Assembly (NCBI GenBank): GCA_020832805.1
Contig: JAFIED010000253.1
Span: forward strand, 1 to 47,914
Direction of reading: 5' to 3'
Length of the DNA stretch: 47,914 nucleotides
Source of the DNA: Pararhodobacter sp.
Lineage (GTDB): Bacteria > Pseudomonadota > Alphaproteobacteria > Rhodobacterales > Rhodobacteraceae
Of this stretch, positions 1-8,403 are shown piece by piece. Both the position numbers and the translations under genes were made by a program. Under the pieces are notes generated by a model. It searched no databases, had not been told where the DNA came from, and was given only the letters and a program-made list of their open reading frames with translations. Position 1 is the stretch's first letter, and every line of letters begins with the position of its first letter.

Positions 1-2
1 GC

Positions 3-230
3 CTGCGCGACGAATGCCTGAACGAGGAGATATTCGACAGCCTGGACGATGCACGGCGAAAACTGGGCCTGTGGCGCTATGATTACAACCACGTCAGGCC
101 GCATTCCTCGCTGGGCAACAAAACACCCGCTGAAGCGCGCCCAGCGCTTGAGCAAACAGAGGGCTACGCGCCCGGCGCGCTTGCCCAAGCCCAAAACGAC
201 GACTATCAACCCCAAGGACTCTCGTTATGA
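3..230 (+). CDS. IS3-family transposase OrfB, C-terminal fragment
   Basis: This is the C-terminal 75 residues of a DDE-type integrase/transposase of the IS3 family, running from the window edge to a TGA at 228-230. The visible segment LRDECLNEEIFDSLDDARR and the following YNHVRPHSSLGNKTPAEA are the typical end of the rve-type catalytic core in OrfB, where the final catalytic Glu lies (RDECLNEE). The tail after TPAEA is Gln/Ala-rich and not diagnostic. The 5' part, including the first two catalytic Asp residues and any OrfA frameshift site, lies outside the window, so activity cannot be judged. Confidence 0.85.
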   Translation: MRDECLNEEIFDSLDDARRKLGLWRYDYNHVRPHSSLGNKTPAEARPALEQTEGYAPGALAQAQNDDYQPQGLSL

Positions 231-239
231 ATGAGGGAC

Positions 240-256
240 GACCGGGGGGCAGGTCA
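240..256. repeat. Right terminal inverted repeat of the IS3-family element
   Basis: The 17 bases gaccggggggcaggtca read on the other strand as TGACCTGCCCCCCGGTC, which has the TG start and C-rich run typical of terminal repeats of several IS3 subgroups. It lies 9 bases after the transposase stop. The matching left repeat and the target duplication cannot be seen. Confidence 0.6.
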
Positions 257-489
257 GAGTTGGAGCCTCCGGCAAACCCGGCACGGTTCAGGTAGGCTTG
301 GCTTAACGGCTTTCAGGGCGCAGAAAGACATCCGCGACTTAACTGCTGATGGGGAGTAACTTGCCTCTGAGACTAAAGATTTTCTGAAGCGCCGCAGCTC
401 CTGTGGAGGGCGAAAAAAGTTCTACTTCTTCGTCAAAACTTTAGGAAGAAGCGATTTCTTCAGGATTCGCAGTTCAGTCTCTTGAATTG
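257..489. other. Intergenic gap between IS end and first sulfotransferase gene
   Basis: I see no gene in these 233 bases. The stretch lies between the IS end and the 3' end of a minus-strand gene and would hold the terminator of that transcript. No clear GC hairpin followed by a T run on the minus strand stands out. Confidence 0.4.
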
Positions 490-1731
490 TTATTTAACGC
501 AAAACTCACCCAATTCTCTCCATATTTTGTCGCACTGTTTCCGCCACTCTGTGCCGATGAATATTGAAATATTTTTCGACGATTTTTCCGGAAAAAAGTA
601 AGTTCTCTTTTGATGTGTATAGGGGTTTAGCGAGACCCTATCCGCAGTTTCAGTTCTGAGCGCGTCGTTTGTCACAAAGTCTTCAAATTGTATGGTTTCG
701 GTGGTAACGCTTGATCCCAGTTGAGATTTGATTTCTTTACAGGCATCGATCATTCCCTCGCGTGTCTTGCGATACGAGGATATGAATGATTCGACTTTAC
801 CATTGAAACTTTTGTCATCCAGGATTCGCGCAACAAAATTGTCACGGGGGTCTCGGACGACGGCAAAATAGAAATCTGGCGCAAGGAAAGTCAGGTTCTT
901 GATCTCGCTTATCTTCATTATGTTGTCGCAAAGAAAGACGTCGCCACGCTTTCCGTAGGCTAAAGCCCGTGTGAGATCGCGAAAATAATTTTGCGAATGC
1001 TTCTGAAAAGCGGCAAGCGAAAGCTTACCTGCATCATTGCCATCGATGACGTTGCTAGCAAAAATTGCGAAGGCTACAAGGACGTCTCGCTGGGATGCCG
1101 ACAACAGCATCCAGCGAGCAAACTTCATTGCCTTGTTCTCCCATTTGTCGGTGCTTGAGCTCTGGCCAATGACGTTTCTGAAGAAAAACGACAAAAGATT
1201 GCGGCGCAACGCATCACGGTCGGTCAGGTCATTTGCAATGGATATGATACTGCCTTCCTTACGAAAATGCTGAAACTCGTCCGGGAAAGTTATGGTTTCC
1301 TCGAATTCCCGTAGATAGTCGAAAACCGCCGAAGAGCCAGACCAGCTCATGCCACCCAGAAGTACGGTGGTAAGGTTGCGATCCGGTTCACGAAGTGTCA
1401 GTGTTCTGATCCTTGATGAATCGAAGGACAAGATCGCCTCGAAAATTTCAGTGGCAATACAATCGTACCAGATGAGACCGGACTTGAGTCCCTCGCGGAA
1501 TTCGGAAACTGCAGTTGCAGGATCCGTGTTACCGATTTCATGCGCTCTGTTGAAGTGAATTGTTCCCTCGTACTTATTGAACTGCCTCTGAAAAGCACGC
1601 ACATCAGATCGTGTTTTGAAAATGCGATCTATCTCGTCATGCTCTGGTGTGGAAAATGCGCCTTCAGCGCTCATGAATCGAATAAGATCAGGATGCAGTT
1701 GCGGCATGTTTCTTATCAGGTTCTTTGTCAC
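490..1731 (-). CDS. Sulfotransferase-like protein (413 aa)
   Basis: Probable PAPS-dependent sulfotransferase, cytoplasmic, transferring sulfate to a carbohydrate or carrier. A P-loop-like 5'-phosphosulfate motif GGMSWSGSSAV lies at residues 126-136 and the 3'-phosphate site VVRDPRDN at 291-298 (Arg then Ser/Asn-type contact). The first ~115 residues are an extension not seen in compact sulfotransferases, and I do not recognise it. The start is GTG at 1731, preceded by GAGGAA about 8 bases upstream; ATG at 1707 is an alternative. It is the last gene of the minus-strand glycan series and is clearly richer in AT than the neighbours, suggesting separate acquisition. The P-loop has Met-Ser in place of the usual Pro-Lys/Arg, so activity is probable but not certain. 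Confidence 0.65.
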   Translation of the reverse strand: MTKNLIRNMPQLHPDLIRFMSAEGAFSTPEHDEIDRIFKTRSDVRAFQRQFNKYEGTIHFNRAHEIGNTDPATAVSEFREGLKSGLIWYDCIATEIFEAILSFDSSRIRTLTLREPDRNLTTVLLGGMSWSGSSAVFDYLREFEETITFPDEFQHFRKEGSIISIANDLTDRDALRRNLLSFFFRNVIGQSSSTDKWENKAMKFARWMLLSASQRDVLVAFAIFASNVIDGNDAGKLSLAAFQKHSQNYFRDLTRALAYGKRGDVFLCDNIMKISEIKNLTFLAPDFYFAVVRDPRDNFVARILDDKSFNGKVESFISSYRKTREGMIDACKEIKSQLGSSVTTETIQFEDFVTNDALRTETADRVSLNPYTHQKRTYFFPEKSSKNISIFIGTEWRKQCDKIWRELGEFCVK

Positions 1732-1806
1732 AGTTCAGGTTCCTCGGCCGTCATGCGCCGCGTGCTTTGATTATTGTAAGGGCGTCATACTTTTAAATCG
1801 GTGTAT

Positions 1807-2667
1807 TCATGTTGCAAGTCGAATACGCATGCCGTCGCGATCCTCAAGGTAGCCGAAGTGTTGCAGAAGATCGAGTGTCGTCTTGTTTGCGGCAATCCAG
1901 TCCGTATCGGAAACGAGATCAAGATAACCCGTATCGACACGTATCTCTGTGTCCTCGTTTCTACCCATCCGGTTGCCACCGATGTCGTGCCTTGTCCGCT
2001 TCTTCCAGGCCTCGTCGGAGTGCTGAAAGGGCGTGTCGGTGAAAATAGCGCAAATATTGCGCATCTCCTGCTCCGGGTTCCGCGCCAGTTCCTCGTATTT
2101 AAGGACATACCACGGAAGGGTCTTTCCGGCGCTGCCTTGAAATGCAACGCATACCGCATTTTCCTTTTGCCATGTGTCGATCCATTCCTGGTAGTTCCGG
2201 CCCTTGCGCGCGTTGCTCATCGCGACCGCGCGCGGGTCCCTTACACAGTGCACGACGACACAGTTGATGTCTGAAATTTGCTGAAGGGCTTCCAGTCGCT
2301 TCAAGTTAAGGCTCTTGTCGACGAAAAAGCGCGAGCCGGTCACATTCTGTATCGCGTTCAGTGTAAGCAGATGTGCCCTTCCAAAGTCGGGCGAGGAGGC
2401 ATTCCGCTCATGGAGCATTTCGGGATCGATGCCATTGGCGTCCAGGGTGGCCAGCACCTGACCCCAAACGGGGCAGGATTCCAGCGGCTCGCCGCAATTA
2501 CACTCACCATTATGCTTTTCGCGCCGGGCAAAGCGGCCGAGTTTCTTGATTACACCGCAGGACTCTACCTCTGGGTGCTGACCCAGAAGAAGATTGGCAA
2601 GTGTTGTCCCGCTATGGCCGGAGCCGAGAATGTAGATGATTGTCGGTTTCATGGGTTCTCCAGTCAT
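1807..2667 (-). CDS. Sulfotransferase family protein (286 aa)
   Basis: Second sulfotransferase of the cluster. A 5'-phosphosulfate loop GSGHSGTT at residues 15-22 and a 3'-phosphate motif CVRDPRAVAMS at about 141-151 fit the PAPS-binding fold. A Cys-rich insertion (Cys37, 56, 58 and 65) after the first helix could be a small metal or disulfide loop. The ATG at 2667 overlaps the stop of the upstream 1510-aa gene as ATGA, which suggests translational coupling. A second in-frame ATG at 2652 has GGAG 5 bases upstream and is also a good start. The neighbour upstream is a multi-domain glycosyltransferase, so the acceptor is probably the same glycan. The acceptor itself cannot be read from sequence. 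Confidence 0.75.
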   Translation of the reverse strand: MTGEPMKPTIIYILGSGHSGTTLANLLLGQHPEVESCGVIKKLGRFARREKHNGECNCGEPLESCPVWGQVLATLDANGIDPEMLHERNASSPDFGRAHLLTLNAIQNVTGSRFFVDKSLNLKRLEALQQISDINCVVVHCVRDPRAVAMSNARKGRNYQEWIDTWQKENAVCVAFQGSAGKTLPWYVLKYEELARNPEQEMRNICAIFTDTPFQHSDEAWKKRTRHDIGGNRMGRNEDTEIRVDTGYLDLVSDTDWIAANKTTLDLLQHFGYLEDRDGMRIRLAT

Positions 2668-5600
2668 GTTGCGCGGTCAAGACACTGCCAGATCACATCT
2701 TCATAGGCGCGCGCGACAACATCGAGGGCATGATGCCGTTCGACAAAGGCGCGCCCCCCGGTCGACAGGATGTTGCACAGGCCCGGATCAGTGCGCAAGG
2801 CCCGTATGGCCTCGGCGAAATCAGCCACGGTGCGGCGCATGATCAGCCCCTCACACCCGTGTTCGAGCGCCACACCGTGAAAGCCCGCATGGCGCGTTGT
2901 GATCACCGGCACGCCCCAGGCCAGTGCCTCCATGATCACGTTCGAAGACGCCTCCTTGCCCGCACCGACGGGATGCAGCAGCACGTCGATCTGCGACCAG
3001 AAATCAGGCAGCAACCGGTCATGCGGTATCTGGCGTGTGCCGCGACCGATGACCATCAACTCGGCCCCCGCCGCTGCGCAGGCCTCGGTGGCGAAGTAGT
3101 AACCCTTGGTGTGGCGCTGGAATTCCTTCGACATCGAGGCCGACATGCCGACCGTGAACGGACCGTCGGGCGCGCGCTGGCGCATGTCCGGACGAATGGC
3201 CGTGGTGTCGATGCCGTTGGGGATGAAATGCACGGATGGGTGCAACATGCTCAGTTCGTCGCGCAACTGCGGGGACAGCGCAATCAGGCTGTCGGCCTGC
3301 GCCAATGCGGCGCGCAACAAGGCCATATTGCCCCCGCTGAAGACCTTCAGCGGATTGGGGCCGCCGATGCGCAGGATTTTTTTGTTGGCCTGTCCGTTTT
3401 TGAACTTTTCACCCTGCATGATGAGAATGTCGAAAGCCAGCGCGATATCCAGCGGGCGATCCGCGTCCTGCAACGCCCCCGGCGCAATATGGTCGAGGCT
3501 GGGAATGCGCGCGCTCAGGCGCCGCGCATTGATTCCATAGGCCCATCCTTCCTGCTTTTGCCCGCCGTAATACCAGCGCATCAAAGGTTTCGGCCCGCCG
3601 GTGGGTGCCGGTCGCGGAAGGGCGGCTGCGGGAGGCTCGATCCGCGGTTTTGCCGCATCGAAAAGTGTCCGCACGGCGCGGGCCCGGGCCGCCCATGTGA
3701 AATCGGCCTCCAGCCGGGTCTTGGCAGCCCGCCCCAGCCGCTGGCCAAGATCGGGTTGCGCAATCAGCCTGTTCAGTGCCTCGACAAAGCTTTCGGGTCG
3801 GTCGGGATCGCACATCAGCGCCGTTTCGTCGGGCGTCAGCACCTCGCGCAGCACCGGCAGGTCCGAGGTGATGATCGGTTTGCCCTGCGCCATGTATTCG
3901 AAAATCTTGAGCGGCGAGAAGAAATCCGCCACGTTATATCGCCCGCCGCTGACCTTGACGTCGCGCAGAAAGGGCGCAATGCAGATATCGACGGCGGCGA
4001 TGAAGCCCGGTACTTCGGCCGGGGGGCGGTGGCCGTGAAAAACCAGGTTGTGCAGGTCCTGCGATTGCGCCTGCCACGACGCAATATCCTTTGCCGTGCC
4101 ACCCAGCATGTGGAAGGTGACCCCGGGCATGCGCCGGGCCAGTTCCCAGCACAGTTCGGCCCCTTTGCCCGGATAGAGATGCCCGACATAACCGATATTG
4201 CGCCCGGGCTGGTCCTGCGACCCCAGATCAAAGGGTGGCGGCGTGTCACGCATCGCGTCAGCGGCGTCATGCAGCACGCTGACCTTGTTCTCCAGCCCGC
4301 GCTGTATTGCTGCTTGCAGCCGTTTCAGAGGCTGGCTGATCACGACGATCCGTTCAAGTGCCGGGCTGCGTGCAACGAGACTCTGATAGGCGAACTCGGC
4401 CTCGCCCTTGATCTTGTGTTCCTCGAAGATAACCGGCACATCGGCGAGCGCGGCATAAAGCGCGACTTCCAAGGATCGGGTATAGATATGCGTGCAGCCA
4501 TCCGCGATGGCTTGCCGCACCAGACGGTACAGCAGGTTTTCGCGCCCGCGATTGTCCTTGTCCCGTAGAACAATCGGAAAGCCTGTCTGGAGGCCGAAAT
4601 GCTCCTGCAGGTCGCGCTCCGTACCCTCGCCGTAATCCGCAGCACGCTCTGCATAAAGCGTCACGTCCATTCCGCTCTCGGCCAGCGCGGCGCACATCTT
4701 CATGACATGCACATTGTTCGCGGCCTGTGTGGGCATTGCGGCATTGGGGATATAGGCCAGCCTGAACCGGTTGCTTCGGGCAAAAGGCGCGGCCTGAGGG
4801 AAAAGCGTATGCGCCAGCAGGTTCCGGCATTTCTGCGCGTCATCGCTGCCTTGCATTTCCAGCCAGGTTATGGCCTCGGCGGCTTCGCGCATCAGCCGGG
4901 TTGAGACGGCAGGAAAGCCGTCGGCCTGCCGCCCGCTTTGCAGTTTGTCGCAGACGGACGTCACGGTCTTGACCAGCGCGGCAGTTTGCAGCTTTGCAAG
5001 GAAATCGAATTGCTTGGCAACCGATCCCGGGTCTGGCTGCGCCGCGCATGCCGTCGCCCCGTGGTGCTTTGTCCAGCGCATATGCGGGCTCTTGCGGAAA
5101 CTCCTGGCATTGCCGATCACCGCATGCGGAACCTCGGCGCGCCAGAGCACATACATCAGGCTGAACTGGTCCCGTTCCGGGCCGTTGATGTATTCGTTGA
5201 ACCACAAATCATTGATCCGCCGCATGACCGGGCTGTTTCGGCGAACCAGACACGCGTTTTCCAGCAAACCCCATTGGCGCGGGAACTGTTCCTTCTGCAA
5301 ACGATCACGAAATGCCTTTGCGCGCGTCTTCTCTACCTTGCCCAGAGAAAGGCATTCCTCGATCTCGTCGAACACGCAGTTGCGCTCGAAATGCGCATAG
5401 CCCGCGATGTCATGGTCCTGCAGGGCGTCTCGTGCCATGGTGGCGATATCGGGTTCGATGATCGTCAGGCTGGCATCGATATAGATGCTGATATCGTGAT
5501 CGGGCAGGTAGCGGTGTGGCAGGAGCTTCGGCAGGCGCGAGGCGCGGCGCGGGCTCAGGCCCTTGGTATCAAGGGGCACAACCTCCCACTTGTCGGATTT

Positions 5601-7196
5601 CAGGTCAGGTTGATCGGTGAACAGGATATAGCGCGCGGCAGGGTCAAGGGTTTCGGGCTCCTTCAGCGTCTCGTAATCACCGACAAGCACGGAATAGACG
5701 ACGAGCCGCGCGTCCTGTGACGCAGGCTTTGCCGCATGGCCCGCCGGATTGCCGGCGGCCGGTTCTGGCAATGCCGTGGCAGGCGCCACGGGTGCGGGCA
5801 GCGGTGCCGGTATCTGAAACATGTGCCAGCCGCCCAACCCCTCGAACAGCCGACGTTGTTCCGGCCGGGCCAGCAGGACACCAGGTGCCGGCAGCGCCGG
5901 CGTTTCGGCAAGCAGCGCGGACAGCGTGCCCGTGTTGGCCTCACTGGACAGATGCTCCAGGAAAAACGCCCGTCCACGCGCCCGGGTCGCCTGCATGATG
6001 TCCGGATGGTCCAGCCAGTAGGCAAGCGTTGCGGGCAGTGTGTCGCGAAAGGCCTCTGCCACCGCCCCGGCCTTGATGACAGGCATCAGTGCCGGGGTTG
6101 GCTGAGCGATCACCAGCAGACCCATGGCCAGGGTATCGACCAGCTTGGCCGGCAGTTGGAAGCTGGCCAGCAGGCTGTTGTCACGTTGCAGCAGGATGCA
6201 GATATCGCCAAGCGCCACGATATCGGCGATCCGATCATAGGGTTGATCGGGCAGGAAGCGGATGTCCACGCCATCCGTTTGCACCAGCTCCTGCCTGAGC
6301 TTCGGATCGGGGAAATCGCCGACGATGACATAACACAGATCGTCCCGGCCCAGGGCGGCGATTGCGCCTGCGGTCTCCAGCAGCCCCTTGTGGCGGCGCG
6401 GCGTGCCGAAGAACAGCACAACTGTCTTGTCCTGCGGGATGCCGAAGCGGTCGCGGCTGGCACGACGGCGTTCTGGCGACGGGTCGAAGGTGGCGGCCGG
6501 GCGCGCATGCGGAATCACGACCCCCCCATAGCGCGCTTGCAGGGCGGGGTTGGATACGGTGACCGCGTCAAAGATGCCCCACTGCCCGACGGCGACGCGC
6601 GTCCAGTCCTGGCCCGCCAGATTTTCCCATCGCGGCTGGCCGCCGTGCTGAGTCAGTAGCGTGTCAAGCGCCAGCGGCGCCTCGGCCCGCACCGCGCCGA
6701 GTTCCTCGTCGTCGATATCCAGGATCACCCGCGCATCCCATACCAGCTTGTAAAGCAGCCCGAACAGGATGTTGGGCAGGCGCGGCTTGGACAGATGCAC
6801 GATATCACAGGGATGTGCCAGCACATGGGTCAGCGCCTGGCGGGGAAAGGCGGCCTCGTCATCGACATGGATCAGATGGCAGGGCAGCGTCGTATCGCGG
6901 ATCGGTGGCCAGAGTTCATTGCCCCAGCGCGGAAAGGTCGCGCCGATGATTTCGGTCTCGGCAAGGGGACGCCAGAGATCGGCCAGGTTACGCACGCGCC
7001 CGGCGGCGTTATGCGCCATTTCCCAGCCGCAGGCCAAGACCTTCGGCGGCTGGCCGGCACGCGCGCGCCGCCAGCGGCGGCGGGCAAGGGCGAGGTTGAA
7101 TTCAAGGAGATCGGCGCTCTGTACAAAGGACATCAGGCGGCGCACAGTGTCTCCGACTAACAAAGTCATTCTTTTGACCCACCTAGCATGCGACAC
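2664..7196 (-). CDS. Giant four-module glycosyltransferase (GT4 + TOD1/DUF616-like + GT4 + GT4, 1510 aa)
   Basis: A single chain with four apparent glycosyltransferase modules. Module 1 (about 50-430) is GT4-like, with FFGTPRRHKGL at 262-272. A Pro/Ala-rich linker (about 462-492) leads to module 2 (about 496-715), which resembles the TOD1/MUCI70 (DUF616) family: YSVLVGDYE at 501-509 and an acidic YIDAS at 572-576. Module 3 (about 810-1180) is a GT-B domain with GYVGHLYPGKG at 1002-1012 and SPLKIFEYMAQGKPII at 1094-1109. Another Pro-rich linker (about 1186-1204) leads to module 4 (about 1205-1505), with IPNGID at 1325-1330 and SSNVIMEALAWGVPVI at 1417-1432. No membrane segment is evident. The start is GTG 7196, with GAGGGG a few bases upstream. 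It probably adds several sugars in succession. Modules are identified by motif only, so donors are unknown. Confidence 0.8.
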   Translation of the reverse strand: MSHARWVKRMTLLVGDTVRRLMSFVQSADLLEFNLALARRRWRRARAGQPPKVLACGWEMAHNAAGRVRNLADLWRPLAETEIIGATFPRWGNELWPPIRDTTLPCHLIHVDDEAAFPRQALTHVLAHPCDIVHLSKPRLPNILFGLLYKLVWDARVILDIDDEELGAVRAEAPLALDTLLTQHGGQPRWENLAGQDWTRVAVGQWGIFDAVTVSNPALQARYGGVVIPHARPAATFDPSPERRRASRDRFGIPQDKTVVLFFGTPRRHKGLLETAGAIAALGRDDLCYVIVGDFPDPKLRQELVQTDGVDIRFLPDQPYDRIADIVALGDICILLQRDNSLLASFQLPAKLVDTLAMGLLVIAQPTPALMPVIKAGAVAEAFRDTLPATLAYWLDHPDIMQATRARGRAFFLEHLSSEANTGTLSALLAETPALPAPGVLLARPEQRRLFEGLGGWHMFQIPAPLPAPVAPATALPEPAAGNPAGHAAKPASQDARLVVYSVLVGDYETLKEPETLDPAARYILFTDQPDLKSDKWEVVPLDTKGLSPRRASRLPKLLPHRYLPDHDISIYIDASLTIIEPDIATMARDALQDHDIAGYAHFERNCVFDEIEECLSLGKVEKTRAKAFRDRLQKEQFPRQWGLLENACLVRRNSPVMRRINDLWFNEYINGPERDQFSLMYVLWRAEVPHAVIGNARSFRKSPHMRWTKHHGATACAAQPDPGSVAKQFDFLAKLQTAALVKTVTSVCDKLQSGRQADGFPAVSTRLMREAAEAITWLEMQGSDDAQKCRNLLAHTLFPQAAPFARSNRFRLAYIPNAAMPTQAANNVHVMKMCAALAESGMDVTLYAERAADYGEGTERDLQEHFGLQTGFPIVLRDKDNRGRENLLYRLVRQAIADGCTHIYTRSLEVALYAALADVPVIFEEHKIKGEAEFAYQSLVARSPALERIVVISQPLKRLQAAIQRGLENKVSVLHDAADAMRDTPPPFDLGSQDQPGRNIGYVGHLYPGKGAELCWELARRMPGVTFHMLGGTAKDIASWQAQSQDLHNLVFHGHRPPAEVPGFIAAVDICIAPFLRDVKVSGGRYNVADFFSPLKIFEYMAQGKPIITSDLPVLREVLTPDETALMCDPDRPESFVEALNRLIAQPDLGQRLGRAAKTRLEADFTWAARARAVRTLFDAAKPRIEPPAAALPRPAPTGGPKPLMRWYYGGQKQEGWAYGINARRLSARIPSLDHIAPGALQDADRPLDIALAFDILIMQGEKFKNGQANKKILRIGGPNPLKVFSGGNMALLRAALAQADSLIALSPQLRDELSMLHPSVHFIPNGIDTTAIRPDMRQRAPDGPFTVGMSASMSKEFQRHTKGYYFATEACAAAGAELMVIGRGTRQIPHDRLLPDFWSQIDVLLHPVGAGKEASSNVIMEALAWGVPVITTRHAGFHGVALEHGCEGLIMRRTVADFAEAIRALRTDPGLCNILSTGGRAFVERHHALDVVARAYEDVIWQCLDRAT

Positions 7197-7245
7197 CTTT
7201 CCCCTCGCAACCGACCTGCGAAAAATTTGGCATTAACAACCCTTA

Positions 7246-8220
7246 TTAACTCCACATCTGCGAAGGAAGTGATCTGCCTAAAAGCTTTGAAAGACGTTGG
7301 TTGGATGCACTAAAACGTTCCTGGATTTTCTCGATCAACTCGGAAGTCAAACATATAGTGCAGCAGCTGCCTTGCTTATCTTCCAAAAGCTCTTTACGCA
7401 AGAAGGATGTAGATGAATGCGAAGAAGGTCTTGAAAGTATTTCTTTCCGGCCGTCTTCGGCTGCCTGGCGCAGCTTCCAAGTCCCTCCAGCCAAGGATCG
7501 AACATTCTCTCTCTCAGTCGAAATGTCGCGAATACTAAAATTTCCTCTATCATATCCGGTAACACGTCTGAGAGCTATCCAGTACTCATCAGTATTCAAT
7601 TCTTCCAAGAAGAGAAAATGAACATTCTCAGAACCAACGGCATCACATAGTGAATCAAACAACTTATCATATTCGAGGAACCCCGAGCCTTTCGTGGATC
7701 GATCAGAAAGAAGACTGTTGACACTATCGCTGAAATTCTGCTGACCACTCCCCATTATCGTGTTGGCTTGCTGCGCATAAAGAGACGCAAGAAACTCTGC
7801 TTGATTCCGCAAGGTCATAATAACGGTTACTTTCCCTTTGCCGAGACTTGAAGCACAAAATGATTTCAGGTGAACAGTAAATGGGAACTGATCTGAGTTT
7901 ACACCAATAAAGCGCGGCTGCTTAGGGGGGTTAAAAAAATATGGAAGGCTCAGCCCTTCATGGCTGTGCACAAAGCGTCCGTTATACTTCGAAACAATCT
8001 TCCAAGTATCGTCGATCAACGCCTTGCCATCTGATGTTGACCAGAAATCAGGTCCGTGTAGTCTGAAAGCGTCCGCCATTCTTTTCTTCTGAACTTTTTT
8101 CTCATACTCTTGGGAGTAAGGCGTAAGTTGACCTTGGAACCTTGAAAGCCAAACCTTCTGAATGGTTGTTGTCCCGGTCTTAGGATACCCAGGATGAAGT
8201 ATGAGTATATCTTCTGTCAA
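7246..8220 (-). CDS. Sulfotransferase-like protein (324 aa)
   Basis: Third sulfotransferase of the locus. The 5'-phosphosulfate loop GYPKTGTTTIQ at residues 11-21 is a near-canonical PKTGTT motif. The 3'-phosphate region MTLRNQAEFLASLYAQ is at 135-150, with the Arg and Ser in the usual spacing. A candidate catalytic His lies in VHSHEGL near residue 86. The start is TTG 8220, with AAGGA 8 bases upstream; no nearby ATG fits better. The gene is markedly AT-rich compared with the GC-rich 1510-aa gene that follows 49 bases downstream, a sign of recent transfer. The acceptor is unknown, but the position between two glycosyltransferase genes points to a glycan. Confidence 0.75.
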   Translation of the reverse strand: MTEDILILHPGYPKTGTTTIQKVWLSRFQGQLTPYSQEYEKKVQKKRMADAFRLHGPDFWSTSDGKALIDDTWKIVSKYNGRFVHSHEGLSLPYFFNPPKQPRFIGVNSDQFPFTVHLKSFCASSLGKGKVTVIMTLRNQAEFLASLYAQQANTIMGSGQQNFSDSVNSLLSDRSTKGSGFLEYDKLFDSLCDAVGSENVHFLFLEELNTDEYWIALRRVTGYDRGNFSIRDISTERENVRSLAGGTWKLRQAAEDGRKEILSRPSSHSSTSFLRKELLEDKQGSCCTICLTSELIEKIQERFSASNQRLSKLLGRSLPSQMWS

Positions 8221-8403
8221 TACGCTATTCCTTTAGCTTTGCTGACTGCCTACATCGGATCCTTTATCCGTGTCCTTGAACTAGTCTGAAATTAGTCATA
8301 TTGCCTTGGACATCATTTCTAAGGCGACCCACCGTATTTCTTCAGCATCACTTGATGATGCCGCAATATCAAGAGTTCTCCAAGGGGTCGTGAGTTATAA
8401 CTA
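8221..8403. other. AT-rich intergenic gap
   Basis: These 183 bases separate two minus-strand genes and carry no convincing coding frame. They contain a small hairpin, gcatca-cttga-tgatgc at about 8346-8362. The gap is the largest inside the minus-strand series after 16807, so an internal promoter for the 7246-8220 gene is possible, but no clear -35/-10 pair is seen. Confidence 0.3.

Larger units (their letters stand above)
1..256 (+). mobile_element. 3' end of an IS3-family insertion sequence (left part outside window)
   Basis: The window opens inside an insertion sequence. It holds the last 75 codons of an IS3-type transposase (3-230) followed 9 bases later by a probable right terminal inverted repeat ending in CA at 256, as expected for IS3-family ends (TG...CA). 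The element sits just downstream of the last gene of the minus-strand glycan cluster and marks its left edge here. Whether the element is intact cannot be judged because its left part is not in view. Confidence 0.75.

Noticed and set aside
2640-4568. Long open plus-strand frame (642 codons) opposite the giant glycosyltransferase gene
   Set aside because: It lies wholly antisense to a gene with clear domains; the product is His/Gln/Arg-rich and lacks any motif. It is a by-product of high third-position GC.
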